The notes beneath the pieces were generated by a model. That model had not been told where the DNA came from and searched no databases. It saw only the letters and a program-made list of their open reading frames with translations. A stretch of DNA of 64,000 nucleotides, taken from positions 1 through 64,000 of the forward strand of contig JAGRNT010000010.1 in NCBI GenBank assembly GCA_020440605.1, given 5' to 3'. The DNA is from a bacterium (lineage in GTDB: Bacteria; 4484-113; JAFGCY01). The position numbers and the translations under genes were made by a program. Below are positions 26,296 to 37,300 of this stretch, piece after piece; the stretch's first letter is position 1, and every line of letters begins with the position of its first letter.

Positions 26296-26925
26296 ATGGA
26301 AGAAAGAGAGATCGAGATCGTACTGGAGGGCAGTCCCGAGCCGCACAAGCTGCTCGAGGGCCTTGCGCACCATCTGGAGCTTCCGCTCAGAAGCCTCGGG
26401 ATGAGCACCACCTACGACCGGATGGTGGACACCCCGGACATGGCGCTTTTGGCGATTGACCACAGCCTGCGCGTGCGCCAGAAGCTCGGCAATGTCTACA
26501 GCGGCAATGAGATCCGCCTGACCTACAAGCGCCCGCTGCAGGAGCACGACGTGCTCTTCATCCGCGATGAATTCAAGCTGAAGCTGACAGAGCCGGACTA
26601 CGGCAGCGTGCTGCAGTTCCTCGGCAGCCTGACGGAGAGCCTCGTCAACCAGCGCATGGAGACGATCCTCGAGATCAGCGAGCTGGCGCGCGAGGCCTAC
26701 CTCGGCAGCGAGCAGAATCTGCTCAATGTCTCGATTGACGAGTGCAGCTACTCGCGTCCGGATGCCGAGGGCCAGGCCGGCGAATTCGTGCTGGAGCTGG
26801 AGAGCCACGGCGTGAGCGATGAGCTGCTGCTGAGCGCGGCGGACTGGGTGCTGCAGAATTACGAGGGCCGCGTGGCCGCCGAGGGCAAGTATGCCCGCGG
26901 CCTGCGCCTGCTGGGACAGCTGTAG
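26296..26925 (+). CDS. CYTH-domain protein
   Basis: 209 residues of the CYTH superfamily (class IV adenylate cyclase, thiamine triphosphatase, inorganic triphosphatase), which binds triphosphates and divalent metal in a beta-barrel tunnel. Visible: N-terminal EREIEIVLEG (the ExExK signature with Val in place of Lys), TTYDRMVDTPDMALL, SLRVRQKLG, EIRLTYKRPL, and alternating charged strands to the C-terminus. The lost lysine leaves activity uncertain. GTG codons at 26287 and 26290 are alternative starts. No partner gene. Confidence 0.8.
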   Translation: MEEREIEIVLEGSPEPHKLLEGLAHHLELPLRSLGMSTTYDRMVDTPDMALLAIDHSLRVRQKLGNVYSGNEIRLTYKRPLQEHDVLFIRDEFKLKLTEPDYGSVLQFLGSLTESLVNQRMETILEISELAREAYLGSEQNLLNVSIDECSYSRPDAEGQAGEFVLELESHGVSDELLLSAADWVLQNYEGRVAAEGKYARGLRLLGQL

Positions 26926-27337
26926 CGGAGGTCCGGCGCGAGCCGGGCGCGGAGGTCGAGCGCCAGCTCGGCCCGGAGGCCAGACGCAAGTCTGGCAGGA
27001 TCAAGCGTCAGGCAGAAGGCAAGAGGCAGAAGGCAGTTCAACTCGCTGCGCTCGGGTGACTTGGCTGGAGTGCGAGCGGTGTTGATCAACCCAGAACCGC
27101 AGAGAACGCAGAGGGTTTTCTGTGACGTATAGATGGGGTGACACTGCATCCCGGTGGCGGTTTCAACGCCACAAAGTTTCACGGACTATTCCTGCTATTC
27201 AGACAGCTTGCCACGAGAAGCGCCTGCGATGCTTGGTTGTCAGACTTTCGACTGACCTCCACTTGCCCGGCTGACAGCCTGGCCTCCGGCGAGCTGAAAG
27301 CTCGCGCTCCCCCTGACCACTGCCCACTGACTACTGA
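26926..27337. repeat. Stem-loop cluster between CYTH gene and rsmA
   Basis: No gene. GGAGGTCCGGCGCGAGCCGG, GGAGGTCGAGCGCCAGCTCG and GGAGGCCAGACGCAAGTCTG in a row (26928-26998), each a stem with different paired arms. Then AGGCAGAAGGCA strings, an AACCGCAGAGAACGCAGAGG string, CAGACTTTCGACTG+ACCTCC (27241-27260), CTCCGGCGAGCTGAAAGCTCG (27286-27306, shown in part), and a reverse CAGTGGGCAGTGGTCAG string touching the rsmA stop. Confidence 0.75.
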
Positions 27338-28237
27338 TTACTCTTCTTCCTCTTCCCGCCCCTTCCGTTTCGCCATCACGCCCATTGAGTCCAGCACATC
27401 GCTGAGGATCACGTACTGCTCGAGCGAGACATCCTGGGCGCGCATCAGCGGGTCCAGCCCGGCCCCCGTGATCGCCTGCTGCACCTGTTCCGCCGAGAGA
27501 TGCCCGAAGGCGAAGTTCAGCGAATTGCTGATCTGCTTGCGGCGCTGGCGGAAGATGTTCTCCACGAGGTGGAAGTAGATCTCGCGGTTGACGGGCTTCG
27601 GCTTCTCGCTGTCCTCCAGCGGGCGGATGCGGATCACCGCACTTTTGACCTTCGGCGGCGGCATGAAGCTGTGCTCCGGCACGTCGCAGACCATCCGTGA
27701 CGATAGCCAGGTCTGCAGGTAGATCGAGAAGGAGTTGTAGCCCGGGTCGCCGGGGCGCGCCGTGACGCGCTGCGCGACCTCCTTCTGCAGCATCACCACG
27801 CTCAGCTGGATCTCCTCGGCGTAGTCCACGAGCGTATGCAGGAAGGCCGAGCTGATCTGGTAGGGCAGGTTGGTCACGATCTTCAGCGGTGCCATGTCAG
27901 CCTTCGCGCGCTCGATGACCTTCTCCAGCACGTACTTGTTGAACGCGATGTCATCGAGTTCGATGTTCGGGTTGTCGTGCAGCACCCAGTTGCGCAGGTA
28001 GCGCGCGAGCCCCTCGTCCAGCTCGAAGGCGAAGACTTTCCTCACGCGGCGCGCGAGCGAGGTGGTCAAGGTTCCGAGCCCCGGGCCGATCTCTACCACG
28101 TAGTCCTCGCGAGACAGTTCGGCTGCGCGCAGGATCTCGGCCAGCACGCGGTCGTCGATGAGGAAATGCTGGCCGCGGGCCCGGCTGGGGCGGATTCTCG
28201 CCCTTTCGAGGGCCTGCTGTACGAACTGATCGAGCAC
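27338..28237 (-). CDS. rsmA: 16S rRNA (adenine1518/1519-N6)-dimethyltransferase
   Basis: RsmA/KsgA dimethylates two adjacent adenines in helix 45 of 16S rRNA during small-subunit maturation, using SAM. Motifs: GQHFLID, EIGPGLGTLT (SAM site), ELDEGL, and the catalytic NLPYQISS, then PPPKVKSAVIRI. With the GTG start at 28237 the protein has 299 residues; ATG 28261 is an alternative. The GTG is preferred because a perfect TATAAT lies exactly 6 nt upstream and the N-terminal length then fits the family. The C-terminal REEEEE tail ends at a stop codon inside a CAGTGGTCAG-type repeat. Confidence 0.95.
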   Translation of the reverse strand: MLDQFVQQALERARIRPSRARGQHFLIDDRVLAEILRAAELSREDYVVEIGPGLGTLTTSLARRVRKVFAFELDEGLARYLRNWVLHDNPNIELDDIAFNKYVLEKVIERAKADMAPLKIVTNLPYQISSAFLHTLVDYAEEIQLSVVMLQKEVAQRVTARPGDPGYNSFSIYLQTWLSSRMVCDVPEHSFMPPPKVKSAVIRIRPLEDSEKPKPVNREIYFHLVENIFRQRRKQISNSLNFAFGHLSAEQVQQAITGAGLDPLMRAQDVSLEQYVILSDVLDSMGVMAKRKGREEEEE

Positions 28238-28243
28238 AGCGGG

Positions 28244-28251
28244 ATTATAAT
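28244..28251. promoter_or_regulatory. Overlapping divergent -10 boxes (ATTATAAT)
   Basis: ATTATAAT reads TATAAT on both strands: minus 28244-28249, 6 nt before GTG 28237 of rsmA; plus 28246-28251, about 40 nt before the ATG at 28291. One site may therefore fire a leaderless rsmA transcript and a leadered lyase transcript. Confidence 0.6.
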
Positions 28252-28290
28252 TGCAGGCCATCAGGCACGAGGCAAACAGGAGCAGCAGCA

Positions 28291-29484
28291 ATGAGCAAGC
28301 ACAACGGGCATGAATTCGAGGGGTTCGCCACCCGCAGCATCCACGGCGGCTTCGAGGGCGATGAGTGGGGTTCGGTGATCCCGCCGATCGTGCAGTCCTC
28401 GACCTACAGCTTCCGCGACGTGGACCACGGGGCGGCCTGCTTCAAGGACCACAGCCAGGGCTACATCTACACGCGGCTGGCCAATCCGACGATCGACATC
28501 CTCGAGGCCAACATCGCGGGCCTGGAGGGCGGCTGTGCCGCGCTGGCCTGCTCCACCGGGATCGGCGCGGTGAACACCCTGTTCTTCGCGCTGCTCAACG
28601 CCGGTGACCACATCGTGATGAGCGAGAGCATCTACGCCCCGACCCGCATCAACATCGAGAAGCACTGGAGCCGCTTCGGGGTGGAGTTCAGCTTCGTTGA
28701 CAGCACCGACACTGCCAACATCGAGGCCGCGATGCGCCCCAACACGCGCCTGGTGTTCACGGAGACCCCCGCCAACCCGGCGATCGCGGTGACGGACATC
28801 GCCGCCGCCGCGGAGATCGCCCATGCCCACGGCTGCCTGCTGGCCGTTGACAACACGGTGCTCAGCCCGGTGCTGCAGCGCCCGCTGGAGCACGGAGCGG
28901 ACATCGTGGTGCACAGCATCACGAAGGCCCTGAACGGCCACTCGGACGTGGTGGGCGGGATCATCGTGTTCGCGCATGCGGAGCATTACAAGGCGGTGCA
29001 CCATGCCTGGTACCACCTCGGGGCCACGATGGACCCGCACCAGGCCTGGCTCGTGATCCGCGGCCTGAAGACGCTGGAGCTGCGCGTGAAGCAGATGCAG
29101 AAGAGCGCGAAGAAGATTGCCAAATGGCTGGAGCAGCATCCGCAGGTGGAGCGCGTGCACTACCTCGGGCTGAAGTCGCATCCGCAGCGTGCGCTGAATG
29201 CGAAGCAGGCCAGCGGGCCGGGCAGCCTGATGAGCTTCGAGCTGAAGGGCGGGCTGGAGGCCGGCAAGGCCATGATGAACGCCGTGCGGCTCTGCTCGCT
29301 GGCGGTCAGCCTCGGCGGCGTGGACACCCTGATCCAGCATCCGGCGAGCATGACGCATGTGGGCATGACCCCGGAGGAGCGTAAGGAGGCGGGGATCCCG
29401 GACGGGCTGGTGCGCTTCAGCATCGGCTGCGAGACCACGGCGGACATCATCGCGGACCTTGAACAGGCTTTAACGAGGGTGTAG
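28291..29484 (+). CDS. PLP-dependent Cys/Met metabolism enzyme (methionine gamma-lyase type)
   Basis: 397 residues of the trans-sulfuration enzyme family. Visible: ATRSIHGG, YTRLANPT (PLP phosphate and active-site Tyr/Arg), the STGIGAVNT loop, ETPANPAIAVTDI, AVDNTVLSPVLQRPLEHGAD, the PLP lysine in HSITKALNGHSDVVGG (near 211), and VSLGGVDTLIQHPASMTH. The HPASMTH ending and overall match fit methionine gamma-lyase or cystathionine gamma-synthase/lyase. Sequence alone does not separate these. AGGAG at 28279 is the ribosome site. Transcription probably starts from the divergent box shared with rsmA. Confidence 0.9.
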   Translation: MSKHNGHEFEGFATRSIHGGFEGDEWGSVIPPIVQSSTYSFRDVDHGAACFKDHSQGYIYTRLANPTIDILEANIAGLEGGCAALACSTGIGAVNTLFFALLNAGDHIVMSESIYAPTRINIEKHWSRFGVEFSFVDSTDTANIEAAMRPNTRLVFTETPANPAIAVTDIAAAAEIAHAHGCLLAVDNTVLSPVLQRPLEHGADIVVHSITKALNGHSDVVGGIIVFAHAEHYKAVHHAWYHLGATMDPHQAWLVIRGLKTLELRVKQMQKSAKKIAKWLEQHPQVERVHYLGLKSHPQRALNAKQASGPGSLMSFELKGGLEAGKAMMNAVRLCSLAVSLGGVDTLIQHPASMTHVGMTPEERKEAGIPDGLVRFSIGCETTADIIADLEQALTRV

Positions 29485-31416
<1,932 letters not shown>

Positions 31417-31528
31417 GCCCTGCGCGTCAGTGCGCGCTCACCCCCCCGGGGCCGGGCCTGGCGGACTCGCCGTCGGATGCGTCCATGGGCTGATTATAGA
31501 CCAGAAGTCACCGGGCTGCCTGTCGGGG

Positions 31529-31894
31529 CTACTTCTTGAAGAAGAGCATGAAGGAAGTCACGAACATCAGGATCGCGAAGCTCTTGCGCACGATGGATGG
31601 CTCGATGCTGTTGGCGAGCTTGCCGCCGAAGTGTGCCCCGAGCGCGAAGAACAGCGCGATGATCCCGGCTGCCACGAGATCGATCTTGGTCTCCGGGTTC
31701 TTCATGTACTGCAGGAAGCCCAGCAGGCCGATCGGCGGCAGCAGGATCGCGAGGCTCGTACCCTGGGCCTTGATCTGCGAATAGCCGGCCAGGAACACGA
31801 GCGCGGGGACGATGATGATGCCGCCGCCCACGCCGACGAAACCGCCGAGCATGCCGGCTGCTATCCCGATCAGGGCGTAGAGCAGGTAGAACAT
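31529..31894 (-). CDS. Half-size TSUP (TauE/SafE) transporter
   Basis: 121 residues with about four membrane segments and the family signature GGFVGVGGGIIIVPAL near the N-terminus, then QIKAQGTSLAILLPPIGLLG. Full TSUP proteins (sulfite, sulfonate or organic-anion exporters) have two such halves and about 240 or more residues, so this is a single repeat that could work as a homodimer. Nothing next to it looks like the missing half. ATG is 6 nt after TAGAAT (minus 31901-31906), so the mRNA appears leaderless. Confidence 0.85.
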   Translation of the reverse strand: MFYLLYALIGIAAGMLGGFVGVGGGIIIVPALVFLAGYSQIKAQGTSLAILLPPIGLLGFLQYMKNPETKIDLVAAGIIALFFALGAHFGGKLANSIEPSIVRKSFAILMFVTSFMLFFKK

Positions 31895-31900
31895 CCGTCC

Positions 31901-31906
31901 ATTCTA
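31901..31906 (-). promoter_or_regulatory. -10 box TAGAAT, leaderless start of TSUP gene
   Basis: TAGAAT, 6-nt spacer, ATG at 31894. Confidence 0.65.
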
Positions 31907-31953
31907 CGCCGCGGCAGGTCAGGTGCAGGTGTTGCAGGGTTGGCGTGATTGAA

Positions 31954-32052
31954 CCGGCGACAGGAGTGTCTTGAAGGAATCGGCGACAGGGGTGTCGCGA
32001 CAGAATCGGCGACAGAAGTGTCGCGACAGAATCGGCGACAGGAGTGTCGCCG
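31954..32052. repeat. Tandem CGGCGACA-GGRG-TGTCGCCG-type hairpins
   Basis: Four units at about 27-nt spacing. The middle ones read CGGCGACAGGGGTGTCGCGA and CGGCGACAGAAGTGTCGCGA. The last (32033-32052) is the complete palindrome with GGAG loop seen at 9571, 9610, 9670 and 11386. Confidence 0.85.
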
Positions 32053-32295
32053 CTACTTTCTTTTAAGGGCGCGGTCGCGCATCAGGAAGAAGACCACGAG
32101 CCAGAGGATCACCCAGCCGAAGATCAGCAGGCCGATCAGCACGCCGTAGAAGCCGGTGCCGAGTTCCACCTGGTGGCGGCTGAGATCACCCTCGCCGGCA
32201 AAGGGATCGAAGGGGCCGAGGAAGTGGTTGAGGGCAATGATGAGCAGGTGGGCTGCCGCAAAGATCAGGAAGAAGGTTCGGAGCCATCCGGCCAT
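32053..32295 (-). CDS. Small two-helix membrane protein
   Basis: 80 residues from the ATG at 32295, with two membrane segments (about 5-22 and 45-70) and a basic C-terminus RDRALKRK. I recognise no family. The upstream in-frame ATG (32310) is rejected because TACAAT at 32302-32307 overlaps it and is placed exactly 6 nt before ATG 32295, the pattern seen at other leaderless genes here. The stop abuts the tandem hairpin repeats. A strongly structured region lies upstream. Confidence 0.65.
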   Translation of the reverse strand: MAGWLRTFFLIFAAAHLLIIALNHFLGPFDPFAGEGDLSRHQVELGTGFYGVLIGLLIFGWVILWLVVFFLMRDRALKRK

Positions 32296-32301
32296 GGCGT
32301 G

Positions 32302-32307
32302 ATTGTA
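32302..32307 (-). promoter_or_regulatory. -10 box TACAAT deciding the start at 32295
   Basis: TACAAT, 6-nt spacer, ATG at 32295. Confidence 0.6.
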
Positions 32308-32344
32308 CATGAATGCAAGGTGGGGTGATGGATCGCGTCAATTG

Positions 32345-32480
32345 CCACCCCATGGCCGGACGGCTCCGGAAGGGACGGGACCGGGCGAAATCGCCAGGAG
32401 GCTAATCCGAACGGCTGCTTTGCAGCCCGGTTTGCCCGTACCGCTCCTGCGAACCTGTCACAGGTGTGTATGCACCATCT
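32345..32480. other. Candidate structured RNA or regulatory region
   Basis: Between two minus-strand genes. It contains ACGGG..CCGGGC pairing with GCCCGG..CCCGT at a distance, an inner GGCG-AAAT-CGCC hairpin, a competing GGCTGC-TTT-GCAGCC hairpin, and ACCTG-TCA-CAGGT. I tested it by eye against SRP, GEMM, cobalamin and TPP consensus features without a match. No gene is seen in 32311-32555. Confidence 0.3.
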
Positions 32481-32555
32481 AAGACGTGCTGAGCGGGAAG
32501 GCGTTACAGACTGCCGGGCAAAATGCCGCTGAAATTCCAGGCTGGCATCCAGGGC

Positions 32556-33278
32556 TCAGTCGCCCTGCGAACCGTCATCCGCATGCGGGCTGTCATCCGC
32601 AGCTTCCGGCAGTTCCAGCCAGCGCTGCTGCAGCACCACGAGCGCAGCCTGCTGGGTGCGGTCGGCTGCAATCCAGTAACCATCTTCGCGCTTCTCAAAG
32701 CCGATGCCGCGCTGCTCAATGAAGGCCTCCAGCTCCGGGCGGCTTGCGAACTGCATGCTGCGCACTTCTTCCAGCAACCGGTCGCTGGCCGGGTCGGGGC
32801 TGCTACTGCTTTCCTGCTCAGCCCTGATGCGCTGGAAGCGCTCAATCTCGCGGGACTCGCGCAGAGTCGGAAGGATGCTCCAGCCCACATAGAGCAGTGG
32901 AGCGAGGAACAGCGCCAGGCAGCAGGGAGCGCAGGTCGGGCAGGAGCGGTTGACGTAGCAGGAGCTGGCCCGGGCGCGCTGGCTGTAGTGAGCACCTGAG
33001 GCCTGCGGGCTGTCGAGCACCACCGGCTCGCGGATCACGATCACTTCGGGCTCGGCAGGCTCAGCCTGCGCGGAGTCAGCATTGTCCAGCCCGCTGCGCA
33101 ACAGGTCTCGGAGATCCGGATGCTCATCCTCGGCAGCCTGGGCCAGTTCGCGGGTGATGCGATCCTCCGGCTCCAGCTCGCGCCCCAGCGGCGTGGAGGC
33201 CCCGCAGCCCGCGCAGCGCAGCGCATCAGGCGCAAGCGGGGCATGGCAGTGCGGACAGCTGTTCAGTGATTCAGGCAG
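32556..33278 (-). CDS. Zinc-ribbon, membrane-anchored protein with probable CTG start
   Basis: 240 residues if started at CTG 33278. The first conventional start (TTG 33101) would remove a clear N-terminal zinc ribbon (CPHC, 13 residues, CAGC). No ATG, GTG or TTG lies between the upstream stop and that ribbon, and CTG 33278 follows TAAGAT by exactly 6 nt, as other leaderless starts do here. After an acidic linker come a Cys-rich membrane segment (CPTCAPCCLALFLAPLLYVGW) split around its start, and a C-terminal domain with ELEAFIEQRGI..KREDGYWIAAD that resembles parts of the proteins at 33307 and 37977. Function unknown. Confidence 0.65.
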   Translation of the reverse strand: MPESLNSCPHCHAPLAPDALRCAGCGASTPLGRELEPEDRITRELAQAAEDEHPDLRDLLRSGLDNADSAQAEPAEPEVIVIREPVVLDSPQASGAHYSQRARASSCYVNRSCPTCAPCCLALFLAPLLYVGWSILPTLRESREIERFQRIRAEQESSSSPDPASDRLLEEVRSMQFASRPELEAFIEQRGIGFEKREDGYWIAADRTQQAALVVLQQRWLELPEAADDSPHADDGSQGD

Positions 33279-33284
33279 GGCACA

Positions 33285-33290
33285 ATCTTA
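33285..33290 (-). promoter_or_regulatory. -10 box TAAGAT, leaderless CTG start
   Basis: TAAGAT on the minus strand, TGTGCC spacer (6 nt), then CTG at 33278. Confidence 0.5.
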
Positions 33291-33306
33291 TCCGAGCGAA
33301 CAGACC

Positions 33307-34203
33307 TCAGCGCTGGTCCTCACCCGCCGGCTCGCCGCGCAGCACCACCCCGTCGCGGATGTAGTATATCGTGCGGCTGCCGTCCGTGAAAGTGACAACC
33401 ACGCTGTAGGCCGGGCCGTCCTCCAGCTCCGGTTCGCGCACGAAGCCCCAGCTCTGCGGCTCACGCTGTTCGCCCTGTTCGCGCATGTAGGCACTGACGA
33501 GCGGGACCTCGCCCGTGCGCGGGAGGATCTCCGGCAGCTCACCGCGCAGGCTCTGCTCCTGCTGCTCCCCGAGCTGGCGATCGATCGCGCTGCGCAGGCG
33601 CTCGCGCAGATCCTCATCCTGCACGTTGTCCAGCATGGCCCTGAGCCTGTCAATGTAGAGCGCGAGGTTCTCGCCGGGCTGGCTGTCCAGCAGGCGGCCG
33701 GCCTCCTCTTCCAGCCAGGCGCGATCCATCTCTGAGAGTGTCTCCGTCGCACTGCGGACGGTTTCGCTGTCCGCCAGCAGGGCGAACTGCTGCTTCAGTT
33801 CATCCAGATGCGGCTGGATCTCCTCCGGCGTGCGGGCCAGCAGTTCGCGAATGTAATCGCGGCTGTCCTCAGCCTGCTGCTGCAGCCCGGCCAGGCGCTC
33901 CTCGCCGGCCAGTTCATCGAAGCGCTCGCGCAGACGGTCCACCAGGGCCTGCTTCCAGGGGGGATCGGCCTTCCACTCGCCCTCTTCATGCTTGACCTTG
34001 ATGTCATGCTCGGCAAGGTACTGCTCCACCTGCTCCGTGCTGCTCAGCTCCTGGGTATCAAGCGTGACCGCCAGCCGCAGAGTATTGAGGTAATCACCCC
34101 AGATCAGCAGCCCGACCGCCAGCAGCCCGACGACGAGCAGCCAGCCGCAGCAGCGGCAGCCGCGTGTGCGCCGGGCTTCGGAGCGCAGAATGTCCTGGTC
34201 CAT
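33307..34203 (-). CDS. Membrane-anchored coiled-coil protein, unknown function
   Basis: 298 residues from ATG 34203, which has GGGAGGT 8 nt upstream. The N-terminus has a short basic, Cys-containing stretch (RGCRCC) before one membrane segment (about 19-36). Then comes a domain with EQVEQYLAEHDIKV..EEGEWKADP that recurs in two other proteins of this window, a long charged helical region, and a C-terminal beta-rich part (YSVVVTFTDGSRTIYYIRDG) reminiscent of a small SH3- or KTSC-like fold. It precedes the zinc-ribbon gene by 28 nt on the same strand, which suggests a joint role. Confidence 0.72.
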   Translation of the reverse strand: MDQDILRSEARRTRGCRCCGWLLVVGLLAVGLLIWGDYLNTLRLAVTLDTQELSSTEQVEQYLAEHDIKVKHEEGEWKADPPWKQALVDRLRERFDELAGEERLAGLQQQAEDSRDYIRELLARTPEEIQPHLDELKQQFALLADSETVRSATETLSEMDRAWLEEEAGRLLDSQPGENLALYIDRLRAMLDNVQDEDLRERLRSAIDRQLGEQQEQSLRGELPEILPRTGEVPLVSAYMREQGEQREPQSWGFVREPELEDGPAYSVVVTFTDGSRTIYYIRDGVVLRGEPAGEDQR

Positions 34204-34343
34204 ACCGCAGTACCTCCCATTCATCTGACTGGCCGGAACGCCGCAGAGTTTCAGCTGCAGCGCCTGTCCGGCTTGACAGAGGCCGGTCAGCAGGTAAGTA
34301 TATTTACACTGGGCTTAACCACCGGCTTTTCCTGGGGGAATCA

Positions 34344-37300
34344 ATGGCTGAAACGGCTACTGCGTACAGGCATCCTGCTACTGCTGCGCGCCTGCTGCAT
34401 TACATTCATCTGAGCATGCTGATGATCCTGCTGGCCGGCTGCGGCGGGAAGAGTGGCGCAGGACTGGAAGGCGGCAACTCCGTGACGGAGATCCAGACAG
34501 TGCATGGAAGCGGCTTGCTGCAGGAGCAGCCGGAGATTGGCGATGCTGGGCAGACGGCAGAGGAGCCGCTCAGCATGGAAGCCCTTGAGGGCTTTCTGCA
34601 GGCTGAGCTTGCACGGCTGGAGATGCAGCGCAGCGCGAGTGCAGCCCCCGGGGCAGACAGTGCGGTGTTCAGCCTGACGGCGGAGCGCATTTCAGAGCCC
34701 AGCGAGCAGCAGAACCGCGTGGAACTGCGCTGGACCAAGCACCTGCCCGGTGACTATGATGGCAACGGCGAGGTCAACGCGGCGGATCTAGTGCCGCTCG
34801 GGCAGCGCTGGGGCCGGCAGGTCTCCTACCTGCCTGAGGCTCAGAGCGGGATCGCCCACTACCCGGCCGGGGACCGGCATGACGGCGCGCTCGGGCAGCA
34901 GAACTGGCTGGCGAGCTATGTGGATGGCAACCATGACGGAGAGGTGGGGATCGCCGACGTGACGGTGATCGCCCAGCACTGGCGGCAGCGCTACACCGGA
35001 TATCGCATCCATCGCCGCAACCTGGAACTTGGCAACGGCGTACTGCTGCCGATGCCGGACGTGGAGGACAGCCCGATCAGCGTCAGCCGCGAGGCGGACG
35101 ACCCGCTGCTGCGGGAGTATGTCTACGTGGACATGCTCGACATCCCCGGCAGCTATGAGTACAGCGTGCGGGCCTGGGATGAATTCACCGACACTGAATC
35201 CCCGGCGGGCAATGCGGCTGGCTACCACGTGAATGCCCTGCCGCAGCCGGTAATCAGCCATGAGGTACTGAACGAATCTGAGCCCTATATCGTGCAGTTC
35301 GATGGCAGCGCGAGCCTGGATCCTGACGGCACGATTGTCAGCTATGAGTGGGACCTCGATGGCAACGGAGAATTCGAGATATCCGGACAGGAAACCGTGG
35401 TCAGCACGCAGTTGCCGGGTGGCCAGGCACTCATCGGCCTGCGTCTGACGGATGCGGATGGAGCCCAGGCGCAGACCAGCCTGCAGATCAGCCTCGAGAG
35501 CCAGCTGCAGCTTGTACTGGAAGCCACTCCGACTGAAGGAGTGGCACCGCTGCAGTACAGCCTGCAGCCGGTTGTCGAAGGCAGTCTGCCGGCCCTGCAG
35601 TATGAGTGGTTTGTCAACGCGGACATCGCACCCCGATTGATTTCGCAGCAGCCTGATCCATATGTGCTGCAGGTCACACTGCCTGAACTGACGCATGTGC
35701 GGCTGCGCGTGCTGGGCAGTGATGAGATCTACCGCGAAGCTGATGTGCAGCTCAATACCCACCTGCCGCTTAGCCTGGATGTCAGCGTGCAGGACCCGCA
35801 GCAGTTCCTGCCGGCGGTCTTCGAGCTGAGCCTGGATGGCTATACCGGGGCTGATCCGCAATTCGAGCTGCTGGTGGATGGCAATGAGTCGGGTATCGCT
35901 CCCGATGCACAGCCCAATCACTGGACATACTTCAGCAACAATCCAGGCAGCCACACCCTGCAGCTGCGCGCCACGGACCGCTTCGGCAATGTGCAGGTCT
36001 CCGCTCCGCAGGTTGTCACGGCATACCGCAGGCCGGAGTTCGAATTCAGCTATTCCCCCGGGATCGGCTTCAGCCCGTACACGGTGGACTGGGAACTCAG
36101 CTCGCTCATGGATCCTGACAATGCCATCGAGAAGATCAGGCTCAAGTTCCCGAAGGTGGGATATCTTGAGGATGAATCAGCGGCTGAGCGCAGTGGCAGC
36201 ACGGAAGTCACGGGCAGCAACCCCACGGAGATCCTCATCCACACAATCTACAAGGGGTCGCTGGGCTCGCTGGCGGAAACCCATCCACTGGAATTTGCCA
36301 AGGTCTATATCGATTTCGAGACGGATCCTCCGGTTCATTTCGGAAGCAGCTTGGAGTGCGAAATCGAAGTCACGGAATACAGCGGTGAACCCTTGCTGAG
36401 TTTCCTGGAGTGGGAACTTGATGACGTGTTCCTCAACCAGCACCGCAATGACTTCCAGTGGACCACAGAGGCTCTGGGACCGGGCAGCCACACACTTAGG
36501 ATGTATGCCGGCAACGATCTGGGCTATGTCAGCCTCGAAAAGCAGATCAATGTCTATGCCGGGGATATCGACGTGGCGATCATCCGCAATGATGGCGGCA
36601 CGTACCAGGCCAACCTGGATGCGATCACTTCCGATCTGGATGACCTGGGAGTGAGCTGGCAACTGTTCCCCTACAATGACAGCATCCTTGACGATCTGGC
36701 CCCGCACGGACACTTCGTGGTGCTGTGGTACCGCGGCGGACCGGCTGATGCCATAGAGCCGCGCCAGGAGACGATGTGGACAACGGCGGAGATTGACAAC
36801 TACATCGCCATCCTCGAGCAGGGCCGGCCCATGCTGATGATGAGCCAGAACAACTCGAAGGTGAATGACCACGCGAACCAGAGCCTTTTCGGCGGCTGGG
36901 ACCATTACTACGGGGTGGAACAGCTGGCATTCACCGTGGCTGACACCGAACTGCGGCACCCCTGGGCCAGCGGCCTGCGCACGGATGACGGCACCGGCCT
37001 CGGTGCGGGACTGTTCTTCCGATCCAGTCCGCTGAGCTTCAATGCGGCCTTCGGCGGCCTGCATCCCGGACTCGGCTACATGAATTCCGGGGAGAATTTC
37101 ACCGGCAACGAATCCAGCGCCAGCAGGCCCGGCAATGTGACTATGCAGGATGGTCTGCAATACATGGGGGTCGGCGGATATGATGACGGCTTCCTCAGCC
37201 TGAATGATCTTGCCTACGGTCTGTCACCGAACGATGAAGTCGACGGCCAGTACGCTCTTGGCCATCTGAGCTGGGGAACACCGAGTGCACCTTACCGTGA

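Noticed and set aside
32345..32480. Bacterial SRP RNA (GGCTCCGGAAGGGA resembles the GGAA tetraloop region)
   Set aside because: The conserved AGCAG/CAGG internal loop of helix 8 is missing.
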